64,000 bases of DNA, from assembly GCF_038039215.1 (NCBI RefSeq), contig NZ_JBBPCL010000001.1, positions 2,542,001 to 2,606,000 of the forward strand, given 5' to 3'. The position numbers were made by a program, and so were the translations under genes. The notes beneath the pieces were generated by a model. The model searched no databases. It was not told where the DNA came from and worked only from the letters and a program-made list of their open reading frames with translations. Shown here in pieces: positions 56,354 through 64,000 of this stretch. This DNA is from Pseudonocardia sp. T1-2H (GTDB lineage Bacteria; Actinomycetota; Actinomycetes; Mycobacteriales; Pseudonocardiaceae). Position 1 is the stretch's first letter, and each line of letters starts with the position of its first letter.

Positions 56354-56488
56354 GTGCCTCACCCGCGAGCCGGGATGGTGTTGTAGTGGACTACGCGTGA
56401 AGCGCGGCGACGTCTCGGAATGCCGGCAGCTCGAAAGTTCCGGGTAGCCGGAATGCAGATCGGCAGTCCGCCTTACCAAGCTGAAGTG

Positions 56489-56896
56489 ATGGTGTTGCGA
56501 TGTGTCATCGTCGATGACAGCGGACGTTTCCTGGACGCTGCGCGTTGCTTGCTGGAGTGTCAGGGGATCACCGTGGTCGGCGTGGCGTCGACCAGTGCGG
56601 AGGCGTTCGAGCGGGTCGCGGAGCTGCGGCCGGACGTCACCTTGGTGGATATCGACCTCGGCGGCGACAGCGGTCTGGAGCTCGTCGGGCAACTCTGTCG
56701 GAGAGGTGTGGCGTCCCCGTCCAGTCTGATCTTGATGTCGGCCCACGCCGGGCAGGACTACGTCGATCTGATCGCGGCAAGTTCGGCGGCCGGGTTCCTG
56801 TGCAAGTCCGCTTTGTCGGCCGAGGCGGTCCGCAGCCTGTTGGGGCCGGGGGACGGCGATCCCGTTGATGCGGTCAGCGGGCTTCGAGGACGGTGA
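56489..56896 (+). CDS. Stand-alone response-regulator receiver domain
   Basis: 135 residues from the ATG at 56489 (ATG 56453 is possible). CheY-like fold: VIVDDSGRFLDAARCLLECQ, phospho-acceptor Asp in VTLVDIDLGGDSGLELVGQL, Lys in GFLCKSALSAEAV. No output domain follows the receiver, so it may act in a phosphorelay, sequester phosphate or bind a partner. No kinase gene is adjacent. DosS and KdpD in this window are possible partners only by proximity. Confidence 0.8.
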   Translation: MVLRCVIVDDSGRFLDAARCLLECQGITVVGVASTSAEAFERVAELRPDVTLVDIDLGGDSGLELVGQLCRRGVASPSSLILMSAHAGQDYVDLIAASSAAGFLCKSALSAEAVRSLLGPGDGDPVDAVSGLRGR

Positions 56897-57075
56897 GCAC
56901 GGCGAGACACGGCGGTGGTCGTTGTCGGTCTCGGGGTCTGCTCAGACTCTGTCGTCCGTCGTACTCGGCGTTGCTGTCGTCGCGCGGATTCCGCAGCGGC
57001 CGCCGATGAGTTCTGCCTGTGCGCGTGGTCCTTACTGCGACCGCACGCCCGCATCGCCCGAACGGAGCCCTTCCG

Positions 57076-57480
57076 ATGACCTCGACCACCGCTGTCCCCG
57101 TCACCTCCCGCGCTGTGAACGTCGGTCTCTGGGCGCTGCAGGTGCTCCTCGCGGCCGTCTACGCGTTCTCGGCGTTCGGCAAGCTCACCGCGGAGGCGCA
57201 GAACGTGGCCGGGTTCGAGGCCATGGGGCTGGGCACTACCGGTATGTATGTGATCGGTGCGCTGGAGCTGGCCGGGGCGATCGCGATGTTCGTCCCGCGC
57301 CTGACCGGGCTGGCTGCGCTGTGCTTCGTCGCGTTGATGATCGGCGCGGTGGCGATGACGTGGGCCGTCGGCGGGGGTGTGCTCGTCGCGGTCCCGGCGG
57401 CCGTCGGTGTCCTGGCCGCGGTGCTGGCCTGGGGTCGGCGTGACAGCACGCGTCGCCTGGTCGCGCCGCTGCGCGGCTGA
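57076..57480 (+). CDS. DoxX-family membrane protein
   Basis: 134 residues, GGAG upstream of the ATG. Four helices: NVGLWALQVLLAAVYAFSAF, GMYVIGALELAGAIAMFVPR, LAALCFVALMIGAVAMTWAV and the last at about 103-122. SAFGKL and GALELAGAI are typical of the DoxX-like group. Members are linked to redox and thiol stress in actinobacteria. It is monocistronic, with the hairpin at 57505 after it. Confidence 0.8.
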   Translation: MTSTTAVPVTSRAVNVGLWALQVLLAAVYAFSAFGKLTAEAQNVAGFEAMGLGTTGMYVIGALELAGAIAMFVPRLTGLAALCFVALMIGAVAMTWAVGGGVLVAVPAAVGVLAAVLAWGRRDSTRRLVAPLRG

Positions 57481-57504
57481 TGCCCCGCGCTCCTGGGCCC
57501 GCGC

Positions 57505-57533
57505 GGCGGCTCGTGCCCCGGACACGAGCCGCC
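57505..57533 (+). terminator. Intrinsic terminator after DoxX gene
   Basis: GGCGGCTCGTG (57505-57515) pairs perfectly with CACGAGCCGCC (57523-57533) around a 7-base loop, 25 bases after the DoxX stop. Strong 11-bp GC stem without a U-tract, the usual actinomycete type. Confidence 0.65.
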
Positions 57534-57654
57534 CCGCCGTCGCCGTCCGCGGAACTCGAGCTGATCCCGGTCTCGCTGGTCCCGCTCCGCCGGGTGATCG
57601 TCGCCGAGGCCGACGCCGCCTCGCCGCCTGAAGTCGGCTGAGCGTCCGGTCCGG

Positions 57655-58308
57655 TCAGCTCCCGGGTGGCCTGTCCGACGGGGGAGCTTCCTCCCGGCGG
57701 CGTTCGGCCACCTGGACCGCCTCGATCAGCACCTTCGCGATCAGGCCGACCACGACGAGACCGGTGAGCATCTGGATCGTCGTGACGACCCGGGCGATCT
57801 CGCTGCGCGGGGCGATGTCCCCGAAACCGACGGTCGTGAACACCGTGACCGTGAAATAGAGGCCATCGGTGCGGCTCAACGCCTCGGTGAAGCTGTCCGG
57901 CACGTTCGCGGCGATGATCAAATAGCTCGCGGCGAAGCCGACCAGGAGCATCGGCAGGCCCACGGCGGCGGTCTCGAGGGCCTTCAGACGCGGCGTGTCG
58001 GAGTGCCGGATCGTCCGCACCCGCCAGGCGAGGATGCCCGCGAACGTGAGCAACCCGATCCCGAACTGGCTCCTCGCCGCATCGCTGCTCCGCTCCGCCG
58101 CGACCGTCACCGTTCTGCACGCCTGCGTGCCGATCGGGAGAGGTCCCGGTACCCGGTGTTCGCCATCGGTCGCCAGCGCACACATCCGAGCCACGGGGTC
58201 CTCATCCCAGGCGGGTGAGCCCCGCCCGAGCGAGCGCTCGTCGTCGGAGACCACCAGGCACGGGCGTGCCGCCGCGGGTGGGGCTGGGCGCCCGTCCGGC
58301 TCCGTCAC
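57655..58308 (-). CDS. Potassium channel, ion_trans_2 family
   Basis: 217 residues from a GTG at 58308; the start is uncertain. Helix at about 83-97, then helix 112-132, pore helix TDGLYFTVTVF with selectivity filter TTVGFGDI, and a final helix (VVTTIQMLTGLVVVGLIAKV) before a charged tail. One-pore two/three-helix K+ channel of the KcsA type. The first 75 residues are polar and not homologous, so a later start may be used. It may leak or take up K+ in concert with the Kdp system. Confidence 0.75.
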   Translation of the reverse strand: MTEPDGRPAPPAAARPCLVVSDDERSLGRGSPAWDEDPVARMCALATDGEHRVPGPLPIGTQACRTVTVAAERSSDAARSQFGIGLLTFAGILAWRVRTIRHSDTPRLKALETAAVGLPMLLVGFAASYLIIAANVPDSFTEALSRTDGLYFTVTVFTTVGFGDIAPRSEIARVVTTIQMLTGLVVVGLIAKVLIEAVQVAERRREEAPPSDRPPGS

Positions 58309-58515
58309 CTCCGGTCATCCTCGCGGGGTGATGCCTCTCCGGCGCCCCGCTGCCACGCTCGTCGAGCACACCCCGGGCGCCGGGGTGCCGAACGGACTGC
58401 ACGAGGAGGCCTGGGATGAGCGACCGCCGGGTCGAGCCGCCGCCGAGGAGCTCGACCACGGGTTGACGGCCGTGGTCCGGCGCGACCCCGAGTCGGCCGG
58501 CTGAGCGGGCGCGCC

Positions 58516-58830
58516 GTGAGCGACAGCTGCTCTCCTGCACCGGATCCCGGGCCGATGAGCCGCCGGGAGCGGCGCACGCTGCGCGCGATCGAGGTGGCCC
58601 TGACCGACGACGATCCGGATCTCGCCCTGCTGCTGTGCGGCGACCGCGGGTCCGGCCGCCGGAAGCGGTGGACGCGGGTCATCCGGAGGGCGGCCGGGCT
58701 CGCCATTGCCCTGTTCGTCGCCGGGCTGGTCCTGGCCGTTCCCGCGCTGATGGCGGTCGGTGCGGTGATCCTGCTGGCCCTGCCGCCGCTGGCCTGGCTG
58801 GTCGCGCGGTCCGAGCCGCCCGCACCCTGA
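58516..58830 (+). CDS. DUF3040 family membrane protein
   Basis: 104 residues from a GTG at 58516; the ATG at 58555 gives MSRRERRTLRAIEVALTDDD, closer to the usual start. The N-terminal amphipathic segment with RRxLRxIExxLxxDDPxLA is the DUF3040 signature, followed by two helices (IRRAAGLAIALFVAGLVLAV and the next). Function unknown; such proteins are common beside stress and cell-division genes in actinomycetes. Confidence 0.75.
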   Translation: MSDSCSPAPDPGPMSRRERRTLRAIEVALTDDDPDLALLLCGDRGSGRRKRWTRVIRRAAGLAIALFVAGLVLAVPALMAVGAVILLALPPLAWLVARSEPPAP

Positions 58831-58889
58831 GCCCGTTCGCCCGTCGCGGGTGAGGCCGGGGTGCGCGGTGCGGTTCTAGCGTCGCCCCG

Positions 58890-60195
58890 GTGACGACTTC
58901 GGCTGCCGATGATCCGAGCGTCCCCGCCGCCGGTCCGCCGGCGGCCGGGCCGCCGCCCACCCGCGGCATTCCCCGTGCCCTGATCCTGCTGCTCGGCGCG
59001 GCCTCGGTGGTGATCGTCGCCGGCGGGATCCGGGCGGTGGCGTGGCTGATCGCCCCGGCGTTCATGGCCCTGATCATCGTCATCGCCGTGGCCCCGGTGC
59101 AGGGCCGGCTGCGCCGTAAGGGCTGGCCCGGCTGGGCGACGACGCTGGTGGTGGTCCTGCTCGTCTACGCGATCCTGGGCGCGATCGCGATCGGCCTGAT
59201 CGTCTCGGTGGCGCGGCTTGCCACCGAGCTGCCGCAGTACGCGTCGAAGGCCGACGCGCTGCTGAGCACCGCGACCGCGAACCTCGCGAAGCTGGGCGTC
59301 GGCCCGGAGCAGCTCGCGCAGGCCAAGGGCTCGCTGAACCTGGGCAAGGTCGCCGGTCTGCTGGGCGCGCTGCTCGCGAGCGTGGCGGGCCTGGCGACCA
59401 ACCTCGTGTTCCTGCTGGCGTTGTTGCTGTTCCTGAGCGTCGAGTCCGGGGAGCGGGGGACCGGCTGGCCTCCATCGCCCGCGACCGGCCGCAGATCACC
59501 GCGGCGCTGGATCACTTCGCCTGGGGGACCCGACAGTACCTGCTGGTCACGACCGTCTTCGGGCTGATCGTCGCGGTGCTCGACTCCGTCGCGCTCGCGC
59601 TCTTGGGCGTTCCGCTGGCGGTCACCTGGGGGCTGCTGTCGTTCATCACGAACTACATCCCCAACATCGGGTTCGTCATCGGGGTGATTCCGCCCGCGGT
59701 GCTCGCGCTCCTGCAGGGCGGCCCCACCCTGGCGCTGGTCGTCGTGCTGGTCTACTGCGGGATCAACTTCGTCGTGCAGTCGATCATCCAGCCGCGGTTC
59801 ATCGGGGACGCGGTCGGGCTCTCGGTCACCGTGACGTTCGTGGCGCTGGTGTTCTGGGCCTGGCTGCTGGGCCCGCTCGGCGCGATCCTGGCCATCCCGC
59901 TGACGCTGCTGTGCAAGGCGCTGCTCGTCGACATCGACCCGAGGGCACGCTGGGCCGACGCGTGGCTGCGCGCGACCCCCAAGGAGCCGGCGGAGGCGGC
60001 GGCGGATGCGGCGGCGAAGGCGGAGCGCAAGCAGGCCCGGCGCCGGAGCCGCGCGCACTCCGACGACCGGGCCGCCCCCCGGAGCCGGTGGCTCCCAGCG
60101 CCCCCGGGCAGCAGGTCGGCGGTCCGGGGGGCGGGGTGGGGCCGCCCCGATCCCGCGCGGCTGACTCGCGGGTCGGATCCCACCGCCGTGAGTAA
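58890..60195 (+). pseudogene. AI-2E family transporter, frameshifted
   Basis: From a GTG at 58890: ALILLLGAASVVIVAGGIRA, then MALIIVIAVAPVQGRLRRKG, then LATNLVFLLALLLFLSVESG; near 59455 the frame shifts to GDRLASIARDRPQITAALDH, then SFITNYIPNIGFVIGVIPPA, the family signature, and LLGPLGAILAIPLTLLCKAL. Eight helices in all. The end is also unsettled: the second frame runs without a stop into the next gene, while the third frame from the C6 run at about 60075 ends at TAA 60193-60195. Two one-base errors would restore a normal gene. Members export small molecules or act as Na+/H+ antiporters. Confidence 0.75.
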
Positions 60196-60859
60196 CGAGG
60201 CGCTGCTGCTCGCCCTGTCCACCGTGGTCCGGCCGACGACCCTCGCTGCGTTGTTCGCGATCCTCGCGACCCGCAGTCCGCAACGGCTGCTGCTCGCCTA
60301 CGTCACGGCCGGGGTCGTGTTCACCCTGGCCGTCGGGACGCTGGTCGTCCTACTGCTGGTCGGGCTGGTCTCGGCGACGTCGTCGCCCGTGGCCCGGCCG
60401 ATCCTCGATCTCGTCCTCGGCGTGGCGGCGCTGGGATATGCGGGTGCCGCGTGGGCGGGATGGGCGCCGCGGCGACGGGAGCGCCCGCCGGACTCGCCAG
60501 GCCGTATGCAGCGCAGGCTGGCGAGCCTGACGCCCCGCGGGGCCGCCGTGGCGGGGGTGTTCACCCACCTGCCCGGCCTGGTCTACCTCGCCGCGCTCAA
60601 CGCGATCGCCGGGAGTACGGGTGGCCACCCGGCGGACGGCCTCCTGCAGGTGGCCGTCTACGTCGCGATCTGGTTCAGCCTGCCGATGGCGGCGCTGCTG
60701 CTGTCCGCCTGCAAACCCGGGCTCCCGCAGGAGTTGCTCGAATTGCTCGGCCGTTGGTCCCGCAGGCACCAGCGGGTGATCACAGTGTTGTTCCTCGGCG
60801 TCCTGGGCGGATACCTCGCGGTTTCCGGCGTCGCCGACCTGACGCCCCCGACGGCCTGA
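60188..60859 (+). CDS. GAP family (sulfolipid-addressing-like) membrane protein
   Basis: 223 residues from a GTG at 60188. Six helices: SNEALLLALSTVVRPTTLAA at the start, AYVTAGVVFTLAVGTLVVLL, LDLVLGVAALGYAGAAWAG, then GVFTHLPGLVYLAALNAIAG and VYVAIWFSLPMAALLLSA. This matches the GAP (Sap) family of mycobacteria, in which some members help export glycolipids. The reading frame is fused upstream to the AI-2E frame, but this GTG is the natural start. Confidence 0.7.
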   Translation: MSNEALLLALSTVVRPTTLAALFAILATRSPQRLLLAYVTAGVVFTLAVGTLVVLLLVGLVSATSSPVARPILDLVLGVAALGYAGAAWAGWAPRRRERPPDSPGRMQRRLASLTPRGAAVAGVFTHLPGLVYLAALNAIAGSTGGHPADGLLQVAVYVAIWFSLPMAALLLSACKPGLPQELLELLGRWSRRHQRVITVLFLGVLGGYLAVSGVADLTPPTA

Positions 60860-61021
60860 GGAGCGGGCCCGCGTGCTCGCCCGCCGCGAGTGACGCCACC
60901 GAGTGGCACCGACGTCGACGTGCCACCTGGGTCATCCGATCCGGGCGAAGACGCGCGGAGTCCCGGAGCGGAGCCTGGGCCCCTGTATCGACGGGTCCGG
61001 GTCGTAGGGAGGCGAGCGGCG

Positions 61022-61222
61022 ATGGCGCGGTACGAGGTGTGCGTGAGCGGACGTCTGTCCGAACGGGCGAGAGGAGCGTTCTGTTCTCTGGAGGTGCAGG
61101 CAGTGCCACCGCAGACGATCCTGTTCGGCGTGCTTCGCGACCAGGCGGACCTGCATGCGCTGCTGACGCAGTGCCGCGACATGGGGTTGAAGGTGCTCTC
61201 CCTGCAGCGACTGCCGGGCTGA
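61022..61222 (+). CDS. Small conserved actinobacterial protein (paralogue A)
   Basis: 66 residues, GGGAGG upstream of the ATG. ARYEVCVSGRLSERARGAFC, then VPPQTILFGVLRDQADLHAL and LTQCRDMGLKVLSLQRLPG. It shares with the gene at 61500 the pattern YE-x-V-x-GRLSE-x-AR-x-AF, then PxQTxxxGxxxDxxxLHxxxxQxxxxGLxxxSxxxxP. I recall similar short proteins in many actinomycetes. Predicted beta-alpha fold; no function known. Confidence 0.75.
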   Translation: MARYEVCVSGRLSERARGAFCSLEVQAVPPQTILFGVLRDQADLHALLTQCRDMGLKVLSLQRLPG

Positions 61223-61499
61223 CCCGCGACGAACGACGGCCACCCTCGCCGGATGAGACATCGCACCCGTCGCGGTCGAGACCGATGTTCGCACCCGACG
61301 TCACGTGTCCGTCCGCGAACCGCCCGGCGCGCCCCCACCGAGCTTCTCCTCCTGCCGATCCGGGCCACGACGCCGTGCTCGCCGGGCGGCCACTCACCCG
61401 GCCTGGGCGATGCCGCTTCCGGCGGACGAGAGCAGGGTGCCCGGGTGGAGGGGCGGACGAGGGCGCCGGAGCCGCAGCCGGCGGACGAGACGAGGCTTG

Positions 61500-61703
61500 A
61501 TGGGCACGACGCGGTATGAGTTCAGGGTCGACGGCCGGTTGTCGGAGGAGGCCCGGAAAGCGTTCGTCGACATGCAGACGAGCGAGGCGCCGCTCCAGAC
61601 CGTCATCCACGGCGAGGTGCTGGACGAGTCGCACCTGCACGGCATCATCGCCCAGTTCCAGACCCTGGGCCTCACGCTGGTGTCCGTGCACCCGATCCCC
61701 TGA
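61500..61703 (+). CDS. Small conserved actinobacterial protein (paralogue B)
   Basis: 67 residues, ATG behind GAGG. TTRYEFRVDGRLSEEARKAF, VDMQTSEAPLQTVIHGEVLD, ESHLHGIIAQFQTLGLTLVS, VHPIP. Tandem paralogue of the gene at 61022, 277 bp downstream. The DESHLHGIIxxFxxLGL stretch is the best-conserved part of this protein group. It faces a LuxR gene that converges from 61818. Confidence 0.75.
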   Translation: MGTTRYEFRVDGRLSEEARKAFVDMQTSEAPLQTVIHGEVLDESHLHGIIAQFQTLGLTLVSVHPIP

Positions 61704-61817
61704 GCGGGGTCGGCCGAACCGGCTCAGGATCCGTGGAGCCGGCGGAGGCGGTCCACAGCCGCCGTCCGAGGACCGGACGCGATCGCACCGGCCGGCCGGC
61801 CCCCGAACGGTGCGTCG

Positions 61818-64000
61818 TCAACGTGCTCCGCTGCCGAGCAGACCGTGCTCGTGCGCCGCGAGCACCGCGAGCCGGCGACTGCTCACGCCGAGCTTGGCGT
61901 AGATCGACCGCACGTGGCTCTTGACGGTGTTCACCGAGACGGCGAGGTCGGCGGCGATGTCGTCGAGTGACAGCAAGGACGGGAGCAGCCCGAGCACCGT
62001 GATCTCCCGCTCGCTCAGTATCGCCCGCTGTGGCGTGTGACCCGCTCCCGCGGCGAGCGCCCGGTCCGCGATCTCGTCCCAGGCTCCGAAGCTGCCGTGC
62101 TGGTGGATGAGCAGCTCGCGGACGCTGGGTTCGGCCAGGGCGAACGGGCGGATCGCGTCGAGCGGCTCGGCGACGGCCAGCGCGGTCTGTAGCGCGCGGC
62201 GCGCGGCGGGCCGCTCGCCCGCGGCGACCGCGATGGACGTCTCCAGCAGCCAGGCGTCCACCACCGTGGAAGGGAGCAACGTGCGTGCCGAGCCGTTCAA
62301 CACCGGACGGATCAGGCTGCGTGCCTGGTCCCGCCGGCCTCCCGCGGACTCGACCCACGCGCGCATCGTCGAGAGGTCGCCGCTGTCTCCGGTTCGCTCT
62401 GCGAACCACGCCAGGGCGCTGAGGGCCGCAGTCGAGTGCCCGAGGAGCAGAGCGGCGCGGAACTCCAGCAACGCCATCGCGGCACACTGCTCGGCTCCCG
62501 CCTCGACGGCGCCGAAGTCCGAGCGCGCCTGCTGCAGCTCGGCCAGCCCGCCGGCCCGGTCCCCCAGATCGAAGACCGCGGCACCGTGGACCGACTGCAA
62601 CGTGAACCACGACTGGGGCGACGACGCGGCCGGCCCCGGTGCCAGGCAGTCGGCGGCGAGGCGCTCGGCAGCGGTGGCCTCGGAGCGCATGAGCTCGGAG
62701 TACGCCAGCATCGCCGTGGCCGCGGTCGACCACGACGTCCTCTCCCAGCCGTGGTCGGCCGCGGCGAGGAGAGCGTCGCTGCTCACGGCCCGCATCGTCC
62801 GCAGGTCGCCGGAGACGGCCGCGACGACACCCAGCAACGCGAGGCACTGCATCTGCAGATAGTCGAAACCGTACCGGCAGCTCAGGGCCAGCGCGGCCTC
62901 GAACTCGGTGCGGGCCCCGATCCGGTCGTCGTGCTCGAGCCGGGCGTTGCCCCGGCTCAGCCGGGCGAGCGCCTCCAGCTCCGGTTCGGCGGGCAGCTCG
63001 TCGGTGTTCGCGATCGCGGACGGGGCCGGGCTGGGCGTTCCGGCACCGAACTGCTCGGCCACGGCCCGGAGCACCGCGAGCTCCACGGGCCCGTGGGCCG
63101 GCCAGAACTGCCGCGCATGGTGCAGGTCCCCCCGTGCGGCGACGAGCTCCCCGGCCTCGAGGTTGCTCAGCGCCGAGGGGAGGGACAGCCAGGGGTCGGT
63201 CGCGGTGGCGTGGGCCCCGATGCGCGACAGCGCACGGCGCAACGGCTCGTGGTCCCCCACGAGGAGCAGCGGCACGGCGAAGCGGTGCAGCAGGTCGGTC
63301 AGCAGGCCCGTCTCATGGCTCTGCGCGGCGTGTTCGAGGGCTTGCACCGGCTGGTCCTGGCCCGCCCACCAGCGGGCGGCCACGGCGTGCAGGCCGGCCA
63401 CCCGTCGCTCGCCCTGGCGCTGCAGGTCGGCGAGCAGGTAGGTGTGCAGGAGCTCCTGGACGCTGTAGGCCTCGCGCCGCCCCCCGGTGGCGGCGACGAG
63501 GGCGGTCTGGTGCTCGAGCCGGTCAAGCATGCTGCCGGCCTCGTCCAGTCCCGAGAAGCTCGGCGGCGAGCCCGGTCGGCACCGGGTTGCTGACGCTGAT
63601 CACGCGCAGGAACTCCTGCACGTCCCCGGGCAGGCCGGAGAGGGTCTCGCCGACGAGGTAGTCGGCCACGCAGCGATCCGCCCCGGAGAACTGCGCGAGG
63701 AAGGTGTCGAAGTCGGTGGACTTCCCCATGCCCAGGGCGGCGAGCCGCAGACCGGCGGCCCACCCGCCGGTGCGGCGGTGCAGCACCTCGACCTGCTGCT
63801 CCGTGAGGTGCAGCCCCGACTTCTCGATCAGGGCCGCGGCCTGGTTCCGGGTGAAGCACAGCTGCGCGGCGCGCAGCTCCCGCAACCGGCCGGCCAACCG
63901 CAGCCGGGGGAGGGACAGCGGCGGATCGAGGCGGCTGGCCAGGACGAGCTGGACGGTGGCGGGCTTGATGCGGGTGAAGATCTGGAGGCCGTGCAGGGCG
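61818..64000 (-). pseudogene. MalT-type LuxR regulator (LAL-like), partial and frameshifted
   Basis: Read from the right edge: VQLVLASRLDPPLSLPRLRL, then RNQAAALIEKSGLHLTEQQV and FSGADRCVADYLVGETLSGL, the STAND ATPase part after its P-loop, which lies outside the window. A one-base insertion near 63530 shifts the frame; GSMLDRLEHQTALVAATGG and REAYSVQELLHTYLLADLQR follow, then TPR-like helices and a LuxR HTH (LSEREITVLGLLPSLLSLDD, VNTVKSHVRSIYAKLGVSSR) to TGA at 61818. Members bind a small inducer and activate transcription with ATP. Removing one C restores the frame. Confidence 0.8.

Noticed and set aside
57480..57641. 53-residue plus-strand frame after DoxX
   Set aside because: The ATG overlaps the DoxX stop, but the sequence covers the terminator hairpin and encodes a Pro/Arg-rich peptide without similarity to known proteins.
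58331..58504. 57-residue plus-strand frame before DUF3040
   Set aside because: No ribosome site and no recognisable domain; it starts just after the antisense channel gene and has shadow-like composition.

Overview
The window is chromosomal DNA of a very GC-rich actinomycete. GTG starts, ATGA/GTGA stop-start overlaps, actinobacterial families (DUF6230/DUF6114, DUF3040, DUF2975-XRE, SigF-type sigma factor, RsbW-like kinase) and a DosS/DosR pair all point to Actinomycetia. A Pseudonocardia-like member of the Pseudonocardiaceae is my best guess, but this is inference and not proven by the sequence.

Layout. 0-8.5 kb holds metal and stress functions: a secreted-side beta-propeller, a CDF metal exporter divergent from a KmtR-like ArsR sensor, a ChrA chromate transporter, a LysR/SDR divergent pair, an XRE/DUF2975 pair and a methyltransferase. 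8.5-21.5 kb is a patchwork of intact small operons (DUF6230/DUF6114 with a MerR regulator; HTH regulator, membrane protein, group III truncated haemoglobin and cupin; PadR, DUF1048 and a DrrAB-type ABC exporter) set among debris: a TetR tail, two copies of an ATP-dependent DNA ligase (one a tail only, one with a 91-bp deletion), two decayed IS3-family elements, a MITE-like inverted repeat, and GNAT and glycosyltransferase fragments. 21.5-24 kb has a MerR gene behind a highly structured leader and a stress sigma factor with an RsbW-like kinase. 24-30.3 kb holds a folD/unknown/amidase operon, a truncated integrase and a cluster of unknown genes that may be the remains of an integrative element.

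30.3-37 kb is a LysR-controlled catabolic operon (DapA-type aldolase, OYE-type Fe-S flavoenzyme, MHS-family transporter, two SDRs). 37-44 kb is a dormancy (DosR-type) locus: DosS-like haem-GAF kinase, DosR-like regulator, two Acg-type nitroreductases, a tandem universal stress protein, a truncated Rv2004c-like kinase and four candidate DosR boxes. 44.7-53.4 kb is a complete kdp locus (27-aa membrane peptide, kdpF, A, B, C, D, E). 53.7-64 kb carries membrane proteins (UPF0104/AglD-like, DUF1275, DoxX, a K+ channel, AI-2E exporter, GAP), a stand-alone receiver, two tandem small paralogous proteins and a large MalT-type LuxR regulator that runs off the window.

How parts fit together. The 37-64 kb half reads as an energy- and oxygen-stress block: redox/hypoxia sensing (DosS/DosR), nitroreductases and stress proteins, and high-affinity K+ uptake. 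Many genes that otherwise look intact (HTH regulator, folD, MFS, one nitroreductase, kdpB, AI-2E, LuxR) are each broken by a single-base shift, often beside a G or C run. Part of this is therefore likely to be assembly error and not decay, and coordinates of those genes are given for the whole locus.
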